NCBI RefSeq assembly: GCF_027943255.1
Contig: NC_072893.1
Coordinates: 101,253,784-101,317,783 of the forward strand
Length of the DNA stretch: 64,000 nucleotides
Direction of reading: 5' to 3'
From: Anastrepha obliqua
Lineage: Eukaryota; Arthropoda; Insecta; Diptera; Tephritidae
The notes below the pieces were generated by a model. The model was not told the DNA's origin and did not search any database. It saw nothing but the letters and a program-made list of their open reading frames with translations. Every line of letters starts with the position of its first letter. Positions within the stretch are counted from its first letter, which is position 1. The position numbers and the translations under genes are program-made. Positions 24,945-36,259 of the stretch are shown piece by piece.

Positions 24945-25400
24945 CTAGACCTGAGTGGATTGGCCATATACGTGGTCCAAAAAACTGCTTACGGCTCTTT
25001 ACTGATGTCTCAAAGCTTGACGATAAAGTTGGCTTTAGCGTCTACTGTAAGAAGCCAAAAGTAAGCGTGTCGACTCGTCTTCTTAATCACTGTGGCATAT
25101 TTCAGGCTGAAGTTCCAGCCATTAATGAGGTAGCTGTCTGGTTAGGCAAAAATGCAACTACCTTTAGAGAAGTCTATATTTATTCAGATAGACAAGCAGC
25201 GATTAAATCTCTTGGTGCCGTTGTCACTAATTCAATCATTGCTCGCAAATACCGGGCATCTCTCAACGAGGTGGCGGAATATTTCCGCATCCATTTGAGA
25301 TGACTACCAGGGCATAGTGACATACCTGGGAATTGTAGGGCAAGCAAATTAGAGAGAGAGGACACTACCACATGCTTTTCTCTTGGAATGGAGATTGTAG
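24945..25400 (+). pseudogene. LINE RNase H domain remnant
   Basis: The plus strand reads RLFTDVSKLDDKVGFSVYCK, FQAEVPAINEVAVWLGKNAT, VYIYSDRQAAIKSL and then, past an in-frame stop, LPGHSDIPGNCRASKLE. These are the four RNase H blocks with acidic residues in TDxS, AE and SDxQAAI. The last block normally reads WVPGHSxxxGNExAD. Here it is preceded by a stop and its acidic residue is lost. No RT domain is adjacent. Confidence 0.8.
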
Positions 25401-25554
25401 AAATATTCCTCTCAACCTACCTAATCGGGGACTTTTTTACCAACCGGGCCCGGAGTCCTCTGAGGGGCCCGGACTCAAGAGTAATTCGAATTATATGAAT
25501 TAGACATATTTGGAAAGAGCCCGCATTTGCAATTTTCTCCCGGGGCCCGGATAT

Positions 25555-25645
25555 GCTCTCTACGGCCCTGCGCACGCCACAAATAGAAGAAGGAGCTCGG
25601 CCAAACACCCAAAGAGGGTGTACGTGCCAGTATACTATATATTAG
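25555..25645 (+). repeat. 3' part of tRNA-derived SINE
   Basis: ACGCCACAAATAGAAGAAGG, AGCTCGGCCAAACACCCAAA and GAGGGTGTACGTGCCAGTAT match the tail of the SINE at 20895-20945. A GC-rich segment with GGGCCCGG motifs (25440-25555) precedes it and is not part of the SINE. Confidence 0.7.
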
Positions 25646-25649
25646 TAGA

Positions 25650-27100
25650 TCAATGTGCTTGCACTTAAACCAAATGGTTTAACGAAAAGTAGCAGGTAAA
25701 CTGCTACTGTGGTATCACAATACATCGGCAAAGGTCTAAGTGAGTTGGTTGAAAGACCGACAGCTACTTCTGCCTACCTATCATATATAAACTTTAAAAT
25801 TAAACTGTATGTACCATAATTGTAAAAGAGCTCTAATTAAAGTTATGCCTTTTCCGATTAAACTTGCGTTCACTTTTTCCTTATCCTGTAAAGTAACAAA
25901 AGTATGAGCTAGGGTCTTTCTATATTATGGTACCAAAATTCTGAGTTCCTTTGAAAAAAATTGAAAACAAAATATAATATAATTCTAATACAAAAAAATA
26001 TTACTTAAAAAAAATATATTTAAGTTTAGCCAATACTGCATATGTGAATAACTACCCATTTTGTTCAACTAAAAACATAATTGCTTGAAAATAATTGCAC
26101 TTTATTGATAATATTCCAATACATCTATTGGCAAACACTTACTTCCATTCCGACGTCACCATTTCTGGTGGCCATTTTGCTATGCCTTTATTAATTATTT
26201 ATAACTTTTTTAAAAAAGTGAATGAAAATGTTCGGCGCTATTTACAAACACAAGTATGCTTCTCATTTGTCACAATTGTAGAGATTGCTTATTTATAAAC
26301 ATAGATTCAAGATTTTGTAGTTTATGTATGCAATTTTTCTCATAGTTTATTAATATCTACAAATCAAGTTCACATAAAAACTTTTCAGGTTCACCTCGAC
26401 TTCTGCATTGGTTGGCGTTTAGCACTGAACTGTTTCAAAGCGCACCTTACCAAATTGCGCGCTGAAATTTGCTGCTAGAATTTGCAACCAACACTTTAAC
26501 AGGGTTCTCATTATATTAAGTGTAATGGAGTTTTTACAGCAACAGCTGCGGGACGCTTTTGAGAAGCTCCCAGCAAAAAAAGAAAATAACGCTGTTTCAA
26601 TTTATTAATAAAATAACATGTTTAAGAATCAGATGAACAAGCAAAAATACACTGGCAAAAATACACTATTTTACTAACTTATTAACAGCACATGGATTCA
26701 GTTTAGATTATCAAAACAGTTTATGTATTAATTATTTAGTAAATTATCATATGGACTGCTTATCTTTAACATCCTCACGGTGGTTGTTTATTGTCCTGAT
26801 ATCCTTTGGACAGTTCCTTCAATATTCCACTAAGAAATTTACAACATACAGACTTATTTTATTTGTATTGTTTTAAGCAACTTTACGCTTCGTATTCTCG
26901 GTCTTTTTGAGAGAACTAGAGTTATATTGTGTATTTTGAGATAGCACTTCCTGGACTGGTTTTAAAATGTAAAATTTTTAAGTTACTTTAATTTATAGAG
27001 GCACTTGTAGAAGTTTTACTTGTACTCTTTTAGTTCGGGTTAGGCTAAGGCCTTTATGAACTGCGACCAGATTGATACATTGTGCACCCCTAATGACATA
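25650..27100. other. AT-rich intergenic, no supported gene
   Basis: A minus- or plus-strand gene is not supported anywhere here. The stretch at 26380-26580 is GC-richer and includes the plus-strand peptide MEFLQQQLRDAFEKLPAKKE, which I could not assign to a family. Confidence 0.35.
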
Positions 27101-27109
27101 ATTATAATT

Positions 27110-28990
27110 ATTTAGAATACCGAGGAATCGAACCAGCTCCTTAGGAGGGAGGTATCATAGTAGTTACGAGCCAAGGATTCTGTGTCTCCTGTGGCCTAAT
27201 GCCTCAGAGCTGGTGATTAGGTGTTCCATAGACTCCTCTTCATCACAGAAGAACCTGCATAATCTTGTACTAGATAATCCTATTGTGTTAAAGTGTTTAT
27301 TACAGCCAAGGTGACCTGTAAGTGGTCCACAGAGTAATCTGAGGCCCCTTTTATCTAGGGTTAGAGGAGATTTTGCTCTGTTGGTATTGAAGTTCAAAAA
27401 CTTTTTGGAGTGATTAAGGCCGAAGTGGGATTATCGAGATAACCTTCTTTCTTAGGTAACAATCCAGTGCACCGCTGGATTTCGATCTTGCTAGTTGACG
27501 CAAACTTGCAAGTTTTTTGTTCCGCCAAGGAACTCTCTTTGTTGAGGTTTTTGTCTTGAGTGGACTACTTTCATGATATGAGGATATGATGGAGTCACTC
27601 AAATTTACAACCGATGTATCCAATTCCTCTGACGATTTTATAGGAAGCATGCTTTTGGTTAGTTTGGATTCAAGGCATTCTGGGTATTTGCTCCAGTTAG
27701 TAGCCTTGGGACTTCTGTACAGCATTACGCTCTTAACTGGTCCTTTGATTTTAAAAATAATATGTTTATGATGAGATTTTGAGCCCTCATGGGAGACTCT
27801 CCAGTTGTTGATCATATCAAGTGGAGTGGTTAGTTGTGAATGTCAAGTCAAGAACCTCTTATCGTATAGCGTTTGCAAAGGTCGGTTTTTTGCCCTTGTT
27901 TACAATAGCTAGATTTGTTTGTATTTATTAAAAACTCTAGAAGTAACTCACCTCTTTTATTTATGTCTGTACTCCCCCAGATTGTGTTGTGTGCATGTGC
28001 ATCACACCCAAAGATTAATATCTTGTTGTGTGTCTTACAGAAGTTCACTAAGCCTATGATATTTGGCGATGGTACTACGTCGGCGTCCCCTGGGAAATAG
28101 GCTGAGGCAATAACGACTTCTTACTTCTTTCCATCAAAGTCCGCTTCGACTAGTACCGTTGCCGTGTCGCCATACATAAATTCATTAAATGGCAAATGTT
28201 TAATGTTGGTGTCTATGATAAGCGCATCCCTTGGATTGACTACGCCCACGTCATAGATTACATTTTTGTGTTTTATACTGTGATGCCATTGATATGGCCC
28301 CTGTTTAACCAGGGCTCCCGTATAAGCCCTAAGTTGAAGCTTCCCTTGGCAAAACTCATGCTAAGTTCGGCCGATGCGGCCTTAGCGTGATGGAGATTTG
28401 CCTAGATACACTTCATGTATTATTTGTCTTGTTAAGGTTGGATGGAGTGCTTCCGACCTCTGAATCCAACTCCATAGCATCCAACTCCAATGCATCTGCA
28501 TTGACGGGTGCAGCCTTCAGCTTGAGGGTCAATTGACTGAAACAGAACTCCATCAAACTGGCTGCTGATTTTTGGTCTACTGCTAGAACCAGTGTTACGT
28601 TTGAGCCTCTTTCAACTCTTCTTAGTGTACGTCAGATGTCGATGTGAAGGCCTTTATTTTGCCCCTGCAAAAAGCCCAGTATCTTCGGGGTTTCCAAGGA
28701 CTGGGAATTGGGAAAGTACCCCACTACGATCCGTGGATGGGGTACCTTTGATTCCCCTGTTTGTGTCGCGTCAGTGATAGCCACTTTTAACCAGTCCGTG
28801 GAAGCGTCATCCTTACAATGCAAGACCATGTACCCTGCTTTGTAGACCGCACCCAAAAATGCCGGTTTTATGTTCTGGTCTTTCTCCATCAGTATTTTCC
28901 CAAGAACAAAGTTCTAGATGGAGTCCATTTACTCTGTTGTTAGGGGTGTATTGGGATAATCCCTTGAGAGCACTGCCATTTTGACACCTG
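27110..28990 (-). mobile_element. Non-LTR retrotransposon relic lacking its RT
   Basis: On the minus strand, in 5' to 3' order: an ORF1 with DUF4780-like character (28960-28440; AVLSRDYPNTPL, GAVYKAGYMVLHCKDDASTD, PRIVVGYFPNSQ, LGFLQGQNKGLHID, ELDAMELDSEVGSTPS); an endonuclease (28280-27850; VIASAYFPGDAD, KILIFGCDAHAHNTIWGSTD, INKRGELLLEFL); the linker after the endonuclease (27815-27414; INNWRVSHEGSKSHHKHIIF); then directly the zinc-ribbon C-terminus (27397-27164; LLCGPLTGHLGCNKH, CRFFCDEEESMEHL). The RT and RNase H domains are absent, deleted at about 27397-27414. Stops and frameshifts are present throughout. Confidence 0.75.
27848..28048 (-). pseudogene. LINE endonuclease fragment
   Basis: This is part of the retrotransposon relic around it. 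ILIFGCDAHAHNTIWGS has the acidic D-x-(N/H)-A-H signature of the apurinic-like endonuclease domain, in which the usual Asn of DxNAHH is replaced (DAHAHN). The frame breaks just after LLEFLINTN. Confidence 0.7.
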
Positions 28991-29039
28991 TTACTACATC
29001 CTTGTAGGACTTTTCGACAATCTTTCTTATACAGTTCTA

Positions 29040-29960
29040 TTACGTAAATTAACTTCGCTTGGTTTTCATTCTTTCAATGGTTGAAATATTATTTATCTGA
29101 TAGATGATATGTGTTAATGATTGAGGGTAAATGTTCGGAACCTTTCATTGAATCTTCCGGCGTCTCACAAGACAGTATTTTAGAGCCTCTACTCTTTGTT
29201 CTATTTATTAAAGATATTAGTACCAGTTTTTCGGTTGAAAATTTTCTACTAAATGCTCATGATTTGAAAATATTCTCTGCGATTAGAAATACTGAGAATG
29301 TTTCTATGATACAATCGCACATTAATGCGCTCGTTCATTGGCGCAGTAAATGCGGTATCTCTCTAAATATGAAGAAATGTTTTCATGTTACTTTCGCCAA
29401 AACTCTAAATGTTTTTCGATCATCGTATAATATTGCTATAGATGTAGGTGTAATCTTCGGCTCCCACTTTTCATCCAATAGTCGCATTAACTGTTTTGTA
29501 TCCACTTCTTGAATCTTAGGTTTTATACGGCGTAATAACTCGAAGTTCTCGGATCTTACGCTCTCAAATTACTTTTTACTTCTTTTGTTCTAGATTTGTT
29601 CTAGATTAAATATGCAACATTTATCTGAAGGCCTGGGCATCAATTTTCAATTGAACGTGTACAGAAGGTTTTCCATAAATATGCTCTCGGGTCGTTAAAA
29701 TACTCAAATCCTATCCCTTCCTATAATTCCCATTTAATTTTGCTCTCACTGCTTCTTTTTTTTAGTATAATTAAAGGAGAAATTGATTGCACGTTTTAAT
29801 AGGGATAGGGAGCATTCACTTCCATATCCCTACTAGATCTCTACGGTACACTTACCCATTTCATCGTAAATTGTTTAACATGAATTATGCGCGTAATGCT
29901 CCTCTTGCCCGCGCGCTAACAGAATTCAATTAGATCTCGAGTTTCAACTCGCTCGACTTT
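29040..29960 (+). pseudogene. Jockey-like LINE reverse transcriptase relic
   Basis: The plus-strand frame at 29111-29512 reads SSGVSQDSILEPLLFVLFIK, DISTSFSVENFLLNAHDLKI and then HINALVHWRSKCGISLNMKK. The RT blocks are recognisable, but PQGS is SQDS and the catalytic YADD is NAHD, so the enzyme is dead. Downstream sequence to about 29960 gives pieces typical of the post-RT region (NVYRRFSINMLS, PLARALTEFN-like). It lies head to head with the relic at 27110-28990 and is not the missing RT of that element, because it is on the other strand. Confidence 0.75.
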
Positions 29961-30065
29961 TCAGTGACAAAGAATGAATTATATGAATTTATTTGATGGT
30001 CCACAACTTTGTGCAGGCACCAAGCTGCAGGTGGTTTTAATGAGACGGCTTTCATGGCAGAAATG

Positions 30066-31075
30066 TTAGGTTGGGGTATAAGTTCGTATATGATAGTTTT
30101 TACCGTAGACTTTTATTTAAACAAAAAACAATAATTATATCAATAAGTTATCAGTTATATATTCGCCATTGCTGCCTACAAACTCTTCCCACTTCTCGAC
30201 CAATTTGTTGGCGCCCTTTCGCCAAAAATCGCCTGATCTGGTGTCAAAAAAGTTGTTGAACTAGTTTTTAAGGACCTCTTTGTTATCGAAGGTAACGCCC
30301 TTCATATGGTTTGACAGGGAGCGCAAAATACAGTAATCGGTCGATGAAAGGTCCGGAGAATACGGCGGATGCTGAAGGACCTCCCGTTCGACCTCTTGGA
30401 GTGCGGCTTTGACGACTTGTGTAACATGAAGTCTGTCGTTAAGGAGTATTGTTTGACCATGTCGATCAGGTATTTTCAATCGAATAGCCTCATTCACGCG
30501 GTGTAGCTGGGCAATGTACAGCTCCTTGTTTACCATGCGCTCCGAGTCCCACCAAACACATATCATGATCTTCTTTGGATGACTATCCGGCTTTGGCGTA
30601 TCTCCTGAAGCCACCCACTCCTTTCTTTGTTTCATATTGATATACGAGTATAGGCACCATTTCTTATCTCCCGTGGCAATTCGGTACAAAAAACGCTGAC
30701 AAGTAATTTGCAGGCGACTTTCTTTGTTTTTTTGTTGAGTTCACGCATCAATCAGGCTCCCAATTTTTCGGTAAACCCCATTGAATGAAGGGGATTGAGA
30801 ATCGTTTTACGATCGTAGCTCATTTTTCCACCAATTCACGACTGGTTCTTCATCGTTCTTCAGGCCTTTCGCTGCGGGACGAGTCATCGGCGTCAAAGCC
30901 GTCATTTTTGAACTTTGCAAACCATTACCGTGCTATAGACTCGCCTATTCTCAATACATGTCGCGAATGTCCCGGGCTGCTTCGGCAGCTTTTTAACCTC
31001 GTTGAAAAGCAAAGAAGAGCAGCTGTCGAAATTGTTGATTTTTGCCTCCTGGGTATTCCATTTCTAAGAATAATA
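30066..31075 (-). mobile_element. Mariner (DD34D group) truncated at one end
   Basis: The left end is TTAGGTTGGGGTATAAGTTC. The minus-strand frame at 30261-30689 has TGDKKWCLY (first acid, usual GDE/GDK form), KKIMICVWWDSERMVNKELY, then LLNDRLHVTQVVKAALQEVE and PPYSPDLSSTDYCI. The usual HDNARPHV box reads LLNDRLHV, so the second catalytic Asp aligns with Leu. The N-terminal portion (30690-31060) reads, with stops, ARWWFAKFKNDGFDADDSSR and ERPE. The right terminus is missing, and the GTCTGTAAAGTCGG repeat begins at about 31080. Confidence 0.8.
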
Positions 31076-31077
31076 AA

Positions 31078-31810
31078 TAAAAAAGAGGTTGTCTGTAAAG
31101 TCGGTTTACTGACGATAGTTTAACGTGACAACGTCATAAGAAAATATTGATGGAATGGTTGCAATTTTCAAAACAAAATTTTAATTTTATTTGTTTGAGA
31201 GATATTTTGTATGAATATAGAGAAGGAGGTAAATGGAATTGCAATGGAATAGGTCAAGTTACATTTACACAAACGTAAAAAATGACGAAACTTTATAAAA
31301 TTCATGAAAGATATCTTCAATTTCGATTGTGCATCAGACGTTAATAAGTCAACAACACTAAGAGGCACCATCATCGATTTGCCTTTTTCAAGCCACTTTA
31401 CACTCGAAACACTCCCTTTCATTTCCTACTTTTTCTATCATCGTCCTATTCTCAACAGAGGAATGGTTCATTACCATGCACACAGGAAGAAGGCATATGC
31501 ATATACAAGTATGTGAATTTATATACCTACATATGCGCATATACATACATATACTCGTATACACTCACTTAAGTAGGAGAAAGCAAGATGTCGAACGTTG
31601 CCGTTCGTTTGCTTTGTTTGCTTTGTCGTTCGTACCGCGCTTTCGCTTGCAGTTCATTCAAGGTAACGACAATGAGCAAGGTAACGGCAAATGAGCAAGG
31701 TAACGACAAATGAGCAAGGTAACGGCAAATGAGCAAGGTAACGACAAATGAGCAAGATAACGATAAATGAAGAAGGCTAAATCGAATTATAAGACGTTAT
31801 CACGTCAAAA
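31078..31810 (+). repeat. Most complete GTCTGTAAAGTCGG...GACGTTATCACGTC element
   Basis: The left end is AGAGGTTGTCTGTAAAGTCG followed by TTTAACGTGACAACGTCATAAG. The right end is TTATAAGACGTTATCACGTC. The inner parts of the two ends (TTTAACGTGAnAACGTCATAAG against the reverse complement of the right end, TTTTGACGTGATAACGTCTTATAA) form an imperfect inverted repeat of about 22 bp. The body has a semi-conserved reading frame (MKDIFNFDCASDVNKSTTLR from 31304), a CATATGCGCATATACATACA block, and at 31664-31770 a minisatellite of about 19-bp GAGCAAGGTAACGACAAAT units. It has the structure of a MITE or foldback; superfamily not recognised. Confidence 0.75.
31664..31775 (+). repeat. GAGCAAGGTAACGACAAAT minisatellite
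   Basis: About five to six imperfect tandem units of 17-19 bp lie inside the element above. Alternating units read GGTAACGACAAAT and GGTAACGGCAAAT. The same array recurs at 52815-52940 and, shortened, at 180-215 (reverse strand). Confidence 0.85.
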
Positions 31811-31961
31811 AAAAAATATAGAGGCGATATGAACGTATTCCCCAACCCAATACATACAAAAGCGAAAATATGGCTCGGAGCCAGAGCATCATACAATCAT
31901 CTAACTAAATTGGGAATATATATCCAATGGAATTTGCAGGTTCTGTAGAGAAGAAGATGAG

Positions 31962-32177
31962 GATTCAATATGGCGCAATTTTGCAGTTCGTGCATCAGAT
32001 TTATGCTATTTCGTGTTTTCTTTATTTATTTTTAAGTAAAATTGTTGCATTGGATTTAATTTTACATATTTCCAAGTTAATTATTTATTTTTATTGGTCA
32101 CATTGGATCACATTTTTTATCATCAGTTCATAGCATAAATCTGATGCACGAACTGCAAAATTGCGCCATATTGAATC
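31962..32177. repeat. Perfect 48-bp inverted repeat with 120-bp loop
   Basis: 31962-32009 (GATTCAATATGGCGCAATTT... to TTATGCTAT) is the exact reverse complement of 32130-32177. The loop is AT-rich. CGCCATATTGGATCCGCCAT follows the right arm as a partial direct echo of the arm terminus. It is probably a MITE or foldback relic. A transcript across it would form a long hairpin. Confidence 0.85.
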
Positions 32178-32329
32178 CGCCATATTGGATCCGCCATTTT
32201 GAATTTCAAGAAGTGCCACTTTGCTTTCGAAAGTAAACATAATTACCTACATTTTAAGCCCTCATAGACCTCTTTTCGTCAAAATCTATTCTGGGGGCAG
32301 TGGGTCTCACGTTCAGAAAGAATGCCCCA

Positions 32330-32353
32330 TATATATATATATATATATATATA
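32330..32353. repeat. (AT)n microsatellite
   Basis: There are about eleven uninterrupted AT dinucleotides. Confidence 0.95.
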
Positions 32354-32359
32354 AGAGAA

Positions 32360-33270
32360 AAATGATGGGCATTTCCGCATAATTATTTATCTAAAAAAAA
32401 AAATTTGTATATGCTATTCTTCCAACAAACGAGCGGTACGTATTTGAACTCAAAGCTCCGTAACTGAACAATCAGTTCGTATACATAAATCAATATTACA
32501 TAATTTCCACATATCCATAACTGTTTGTAAGCCTAGTTGCTTGAGTTGTCACCCTTTTTACTATACATCCACATATGCGAAAGGGCAATCAGTTGGCTAA
32601 TTTTATACTCTAATTGGGGAATATTATCAAATTGTTTGAATAAATAATATGCGTAATTTAATTTTTCATTCAATTTATAGGCCAAGAAATGTGTTATTTC
32701 AAAATCTGAACATGGCGTAGTACTATGCTTATGCCCCTCACATATGGGTATTAGATACGAGTGAGCTAGTAAGTTAATAATTTTCAACTCGATATTTCTT
32801 TTAAATATTTTGTTATATTTTGTACTAAAATCTTTTTTAATATGTATTTAATCTTTTTATGCACGAATTTCAACTCGAGTTCGATTTTCTACAGATGTTC
32901 AAAAAATGTGCACACTCAACTCGAGTAGACTTTTCAACTCGGTTTAAAAACGATTTATGCACACGATATGTGGGGATTAAGTTCCAAGAATTTAGTTATA
33001 ACTCGTGAACTGGGTACACTACGTCGTACTTTAAGCATATATGTATCTGGAAGTATGCACATTGATTTAAAATTGAAAGGCAATAGAGCATTTACTGTTT
33101 TAGGCAAATTTTTCTAAAGTAACTTTTTGGTGGTGTCATGATAACATTTACAAGCAACGTGTTGTGATCCAACTTTAAGATTGTTGGATGTGCTGGGTAA
33201 TCATTGATGAGATCTGAATACTTAAACATAGCCCCAAGACTCATGAACAGTTCGAGGAAAACGGTGAGGA
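32360..33270. other. AT-rich intergenic, no supported gene
   Basis: The phrase TTCAACTCGAGT / CAACTCGAGTAGACTTTTCA recurs near 32870-32940 as a short local repetition. Nothing else is recognised. Confidence 0.4.
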
Positions 33271-33279
33271 GCGGCTATC

Positions 33280-34478
33280 GAAAGCAAGGATGTCTGACAC
33301 TTTTTTTTCAACATCCGCAGCATTATTCATCGTGCATATGTATGTTGCCGAACAGAAAGTGACTAGAGAGTTCTTTATCGAAACGGGTGGATCGAAAACG
33401 CCTTTCCTCATTCATGGAGCTATGGTTTTTACCAAAACGGAATTCCAAAGTTGTCCCTTTTGTATGGCCGCAAACGTACGGACGCAAAACGTTTTCCTTT
33501 CATGACCAAATGCAATTTCCGAATAGGTAGAAGTCACAGGGAGCCATATCAGGCGAATACGGTGAGTGATTGATGATGCGATTTCTAGTCAAAAAATGAA
33601 TCTCAAGAGTGGATCGATGAGATGGTGCATTATCATGCAATAAGCGCCAGCTTCCTCCTTCCCGGTATTCAGGACGAATTCGACCAATGTGATACAACAA
33701 ACGTTTCAAAACGCCAAGATAGAAAATTTCATTGACGGTTTGGTCGTTGGCACGAACTCCTTGTGACAATTCCCTTGGAATCGTAAAAACAAATGAGCAT
33801 CGACTTGATTTTTGACTTCTCCAAACGCAATTTTTTGGGTGGTGGCTCATCTGCGGCCTTCCATTCGGCACCTTGACGCTTAGTTTCAGGTTCATGTTAG
33901 AAATATAACGTTTCAGCACCAGTTACAATGTTGTAAAGGAAGTCCTCAACTTTTCTCGCCTCTTTAATGAGGAAGTTCAGATTCTGAGAAATTTTTGGCC
34001 CTCAGTTAACTTGTGCGGAATGAAACGTGCACAGTCGTTTCATAAGCCCAAATGATCAGTTAAAATGCGATAAATCGATGTTTTGGAGATATGCAACTCC
34101 TATTCTATGAATTTCAACTATGATTTCGGTTCATTTTTGATAAATTTACGAACAATTTCGATGGAGTTTTCGGTGATTTCGGTCCTTACAACCATCTCTC
34201 AAACGTGTAAACCACTCTTGAACTCTGGCACTAGATAGACAATCATCGCCATAAACTTTTTTCATCAATTCAAATGTTTCGGTAAACATTTTACCGATTT
34301 TAAAACAAAAATTGATATTAGCTTTTTGTTCGAAACTCATTTTTGTACCGATCACACAAACATACTGACACCTTAGACGCAATAACTTCGCTTCCAACGC
34401 ACTAACTCATTTAAAAGATGGCGTCATCAAAAACATTTTTATGACGCCAGTCTTGTTTATTTTAAACTTCACCTTGTA
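33280..34478 (-). mobile_element. Decayed DD34D-group mariner
   Basis: The right end TTTAAACTTCACCTTGTA (34461-34478) is a typical mariner terminus. The minus-strand frames give MSFEQKANINFCFKIGKMFT, TFELMKKVYGDDCLSSARVQ, EWFTRLRDG (HTH part), then after breaks WRLLHDNAPSHRSTLEIHFL and HSPYSPDMAPCDFYLFG. Between the last two Asp residues I count 32, two fewer than the DD34D norm, suggesting a six-base deletion. The first catalytic block was not found intact and the left terminus is not visible. Confidence 0.8.
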
Positions 34479-34559
34479 GAAATGTTTTTTAGAGTTAGAG
34501 GCACACTACTGTGAAGGTCGATAGTAAGATGTGTTTCCGATGTTATATGTATTTTAGTA

Positions 34560-34640
34560 ACACGTTCTACTAGTTAGCACCCATTGTATATTATATATTA
34601 TATTATACGTATTATATATTATAATATATATATAACCTAA
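34560..34640. repeat. AT-only low-complexity tract
   Basis: Alternating TATTATATATTATA runs, nearly free of G and C. Confidence 0.8.
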
Positions 34641-34995
34641 GTTGCTTTTACTTTATTGGTAAATTCTGGAAACTTAATTTCCGATCCTCGTATGGATTCA
34701 ATTAGTTGTTTCTAAACCATTGTGCACGCAACTAAATATGATAGGTTGTCTTCAACCGAAAAAAAAAACATTATAGCCTTAAAGACTTAGTATTAGCATA
34801 CTTCGAAGAATTGGCTTTAAAAAATCATCCCGATAAACAACAATACACCGAGGAACTTAATTAAATCTTAGCCGATGGTTGAATAAGGAAAAGCTTGGCC
34901 CTTCTTGGGATAAGATAGTGCAAAAATAATTAGTCCCGACAATAATATGCTTGTATTAGAACCCAAAAACATCTTTACTGTAAATATTTATTATA

Positions 34996-36253
34996 CAGGG
35001 TGGCTGATGAATTTTGCTACATTAAGAAACTCAAATAACTTTTTTTTAGTGTATGGAATTCATTTATTTTTTTTTTTTTCAAGTTGAAGGTCATTAAATT
35101 TTATTAAATGTAGCTTAACTAGTTTTAAAAATAATTTAATTTAAATGCCCCCCATGCTCGTTGACACAAGTGCGGCATCTTAGTAAAAAGTTGTTCATTG
35201 CTGCTTTGAGAGTTGCGACAGGAATAGCCGCAATTGTTGCCCGAATGGATTGTTTTAGTTCATCCAAATTTGTTGGCTTTGTTTTATAAACTTCTTGTTT
35301 GCATAAACCCCACAAGAAAAAGTCAGGTGGAGTAAGGTCAGGCGACCTGGGGGGCCAACGAAATTCGGAGTTTCTTGAAATCAGTTTATTGGGAAATTCT
35401 CGTCGCAACTCTGTCATAACAGTCTGGGCTATGTGAGACGTTGCCCCATCTTGTTGAAACCACACAGAGTTGAAAGGAATTCTCTTTCGGCGTAGTTCTG
35501 GATAGAAAAATTCTTTCAGCATTTTCAAATAACGGTCTCCAGTAACCGTAACGGTGTGACCATTTTCTTCAAAAAAATAAGGCCCGTCTCGTGGAGTATC
35601 TGTGGGTTAGAAGTAGTCCATATTCGACAATTTTGTTTGTTCACATTGCCGTTTAAATCGAAATGGGCCTCATCAGACATGAAAAGGCAGTTTAACATGT
35701 TTTGGTCTTCTTCCACCATTTGCAGGATCTTCTGGCAAAATTCCAAGCGAATCGGCAAGTCTGCTGCATTCAGTTTGTTAACCATTTGAATTTTGTAGGG
35801 AAATAAGTCTAAATTTTTGTGCATTATTGTTTGCAAAGACTGTCGGCTGACACCAAGTTGAGCAGATAAGCTTCTTGTTGAAACCCTTGGATTGCTTTGT
35901 ATAGCTGCAGCTACAGCAGCGATCGTTTCCTCCGTCCGAACTGGTGGGTTTCGATGATAAGGCCTTCTTGCGACTGTTCCTTGCTCAGCAAAACTATTCA
36001 CCAGTCTCATAATGGTCCATCTGCTCGGGGGATCGCCGCCAAACATCCGCCTGTACTCTCTCTGTACCAAAACTACGGACTCCAGTGCGTGATAGCGGCG
36101 GACTGTCCAAATTCTTGTTTGCGTGTCCCAGTTATCCATTTTAATAAATTTTAAAGATCAATCTGCAAATTAAAACAAAAATGGAACAGATAACTTAAAA
36201 AGAAAAAAAGTTATTCAATTTTTTTTTGGTAGCGGCTTTCGTCAGCCACCCTG
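34996..36253 (-). mobile_element. Near-complete DD41D mariner with one internal deletion
   Basis: The ends are CAGGGTGGCTGATGAA (left) and its counterpart CGTCAGCCACCCTG (right), with TA duplications at 34994-34995 and 36254-36255. Length is 1258 bp. The minus-strand transposase begins at 36139 and carries an HTH-like N-terminus (WTVRRYHALESVVLVQREYR, VSTRSLSAQLGVSRQSLQTI), then MSDEAHFDLNGNVNKQNCRI. After HET at about 35590 a deletion and frameshift remove the KVTVWC block. The other frame resumes GPYFFEENGHTVTVTGDRY and continues to WFQQDGATSHIA and SPDLTPPDFFLWG, with 41 residues between Asp residues. Confidence 0.9.
35136..36139 (-). pseudogene. DD41D transposase gene, single frame break
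   Basis: All three catalytic Asp residues (MSDEAH, QQDGAT, PPDFFLWG) and a complete N-terminus are kept. The only obvious lesion is the deletion and frameshift near 35575-35595, estimated at 20-25 codons by comparison with the copies at 12.5 and 53.9 kb. The protein ends NEHGGHLN, a little shorter than the GGHLPEIIFKT end of the 12.6-kb copy. It is the least damaged transposase in the window but non-functional as it stands. Confidence 0.85.
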
Positions 36254-36259
36254 TAGTAC

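Noticed and set aside
31664..31775. CRISPR-like array
   Set aside because: The units are contiguous with no unique spacers, and the context is a eukaryotic repeat element.
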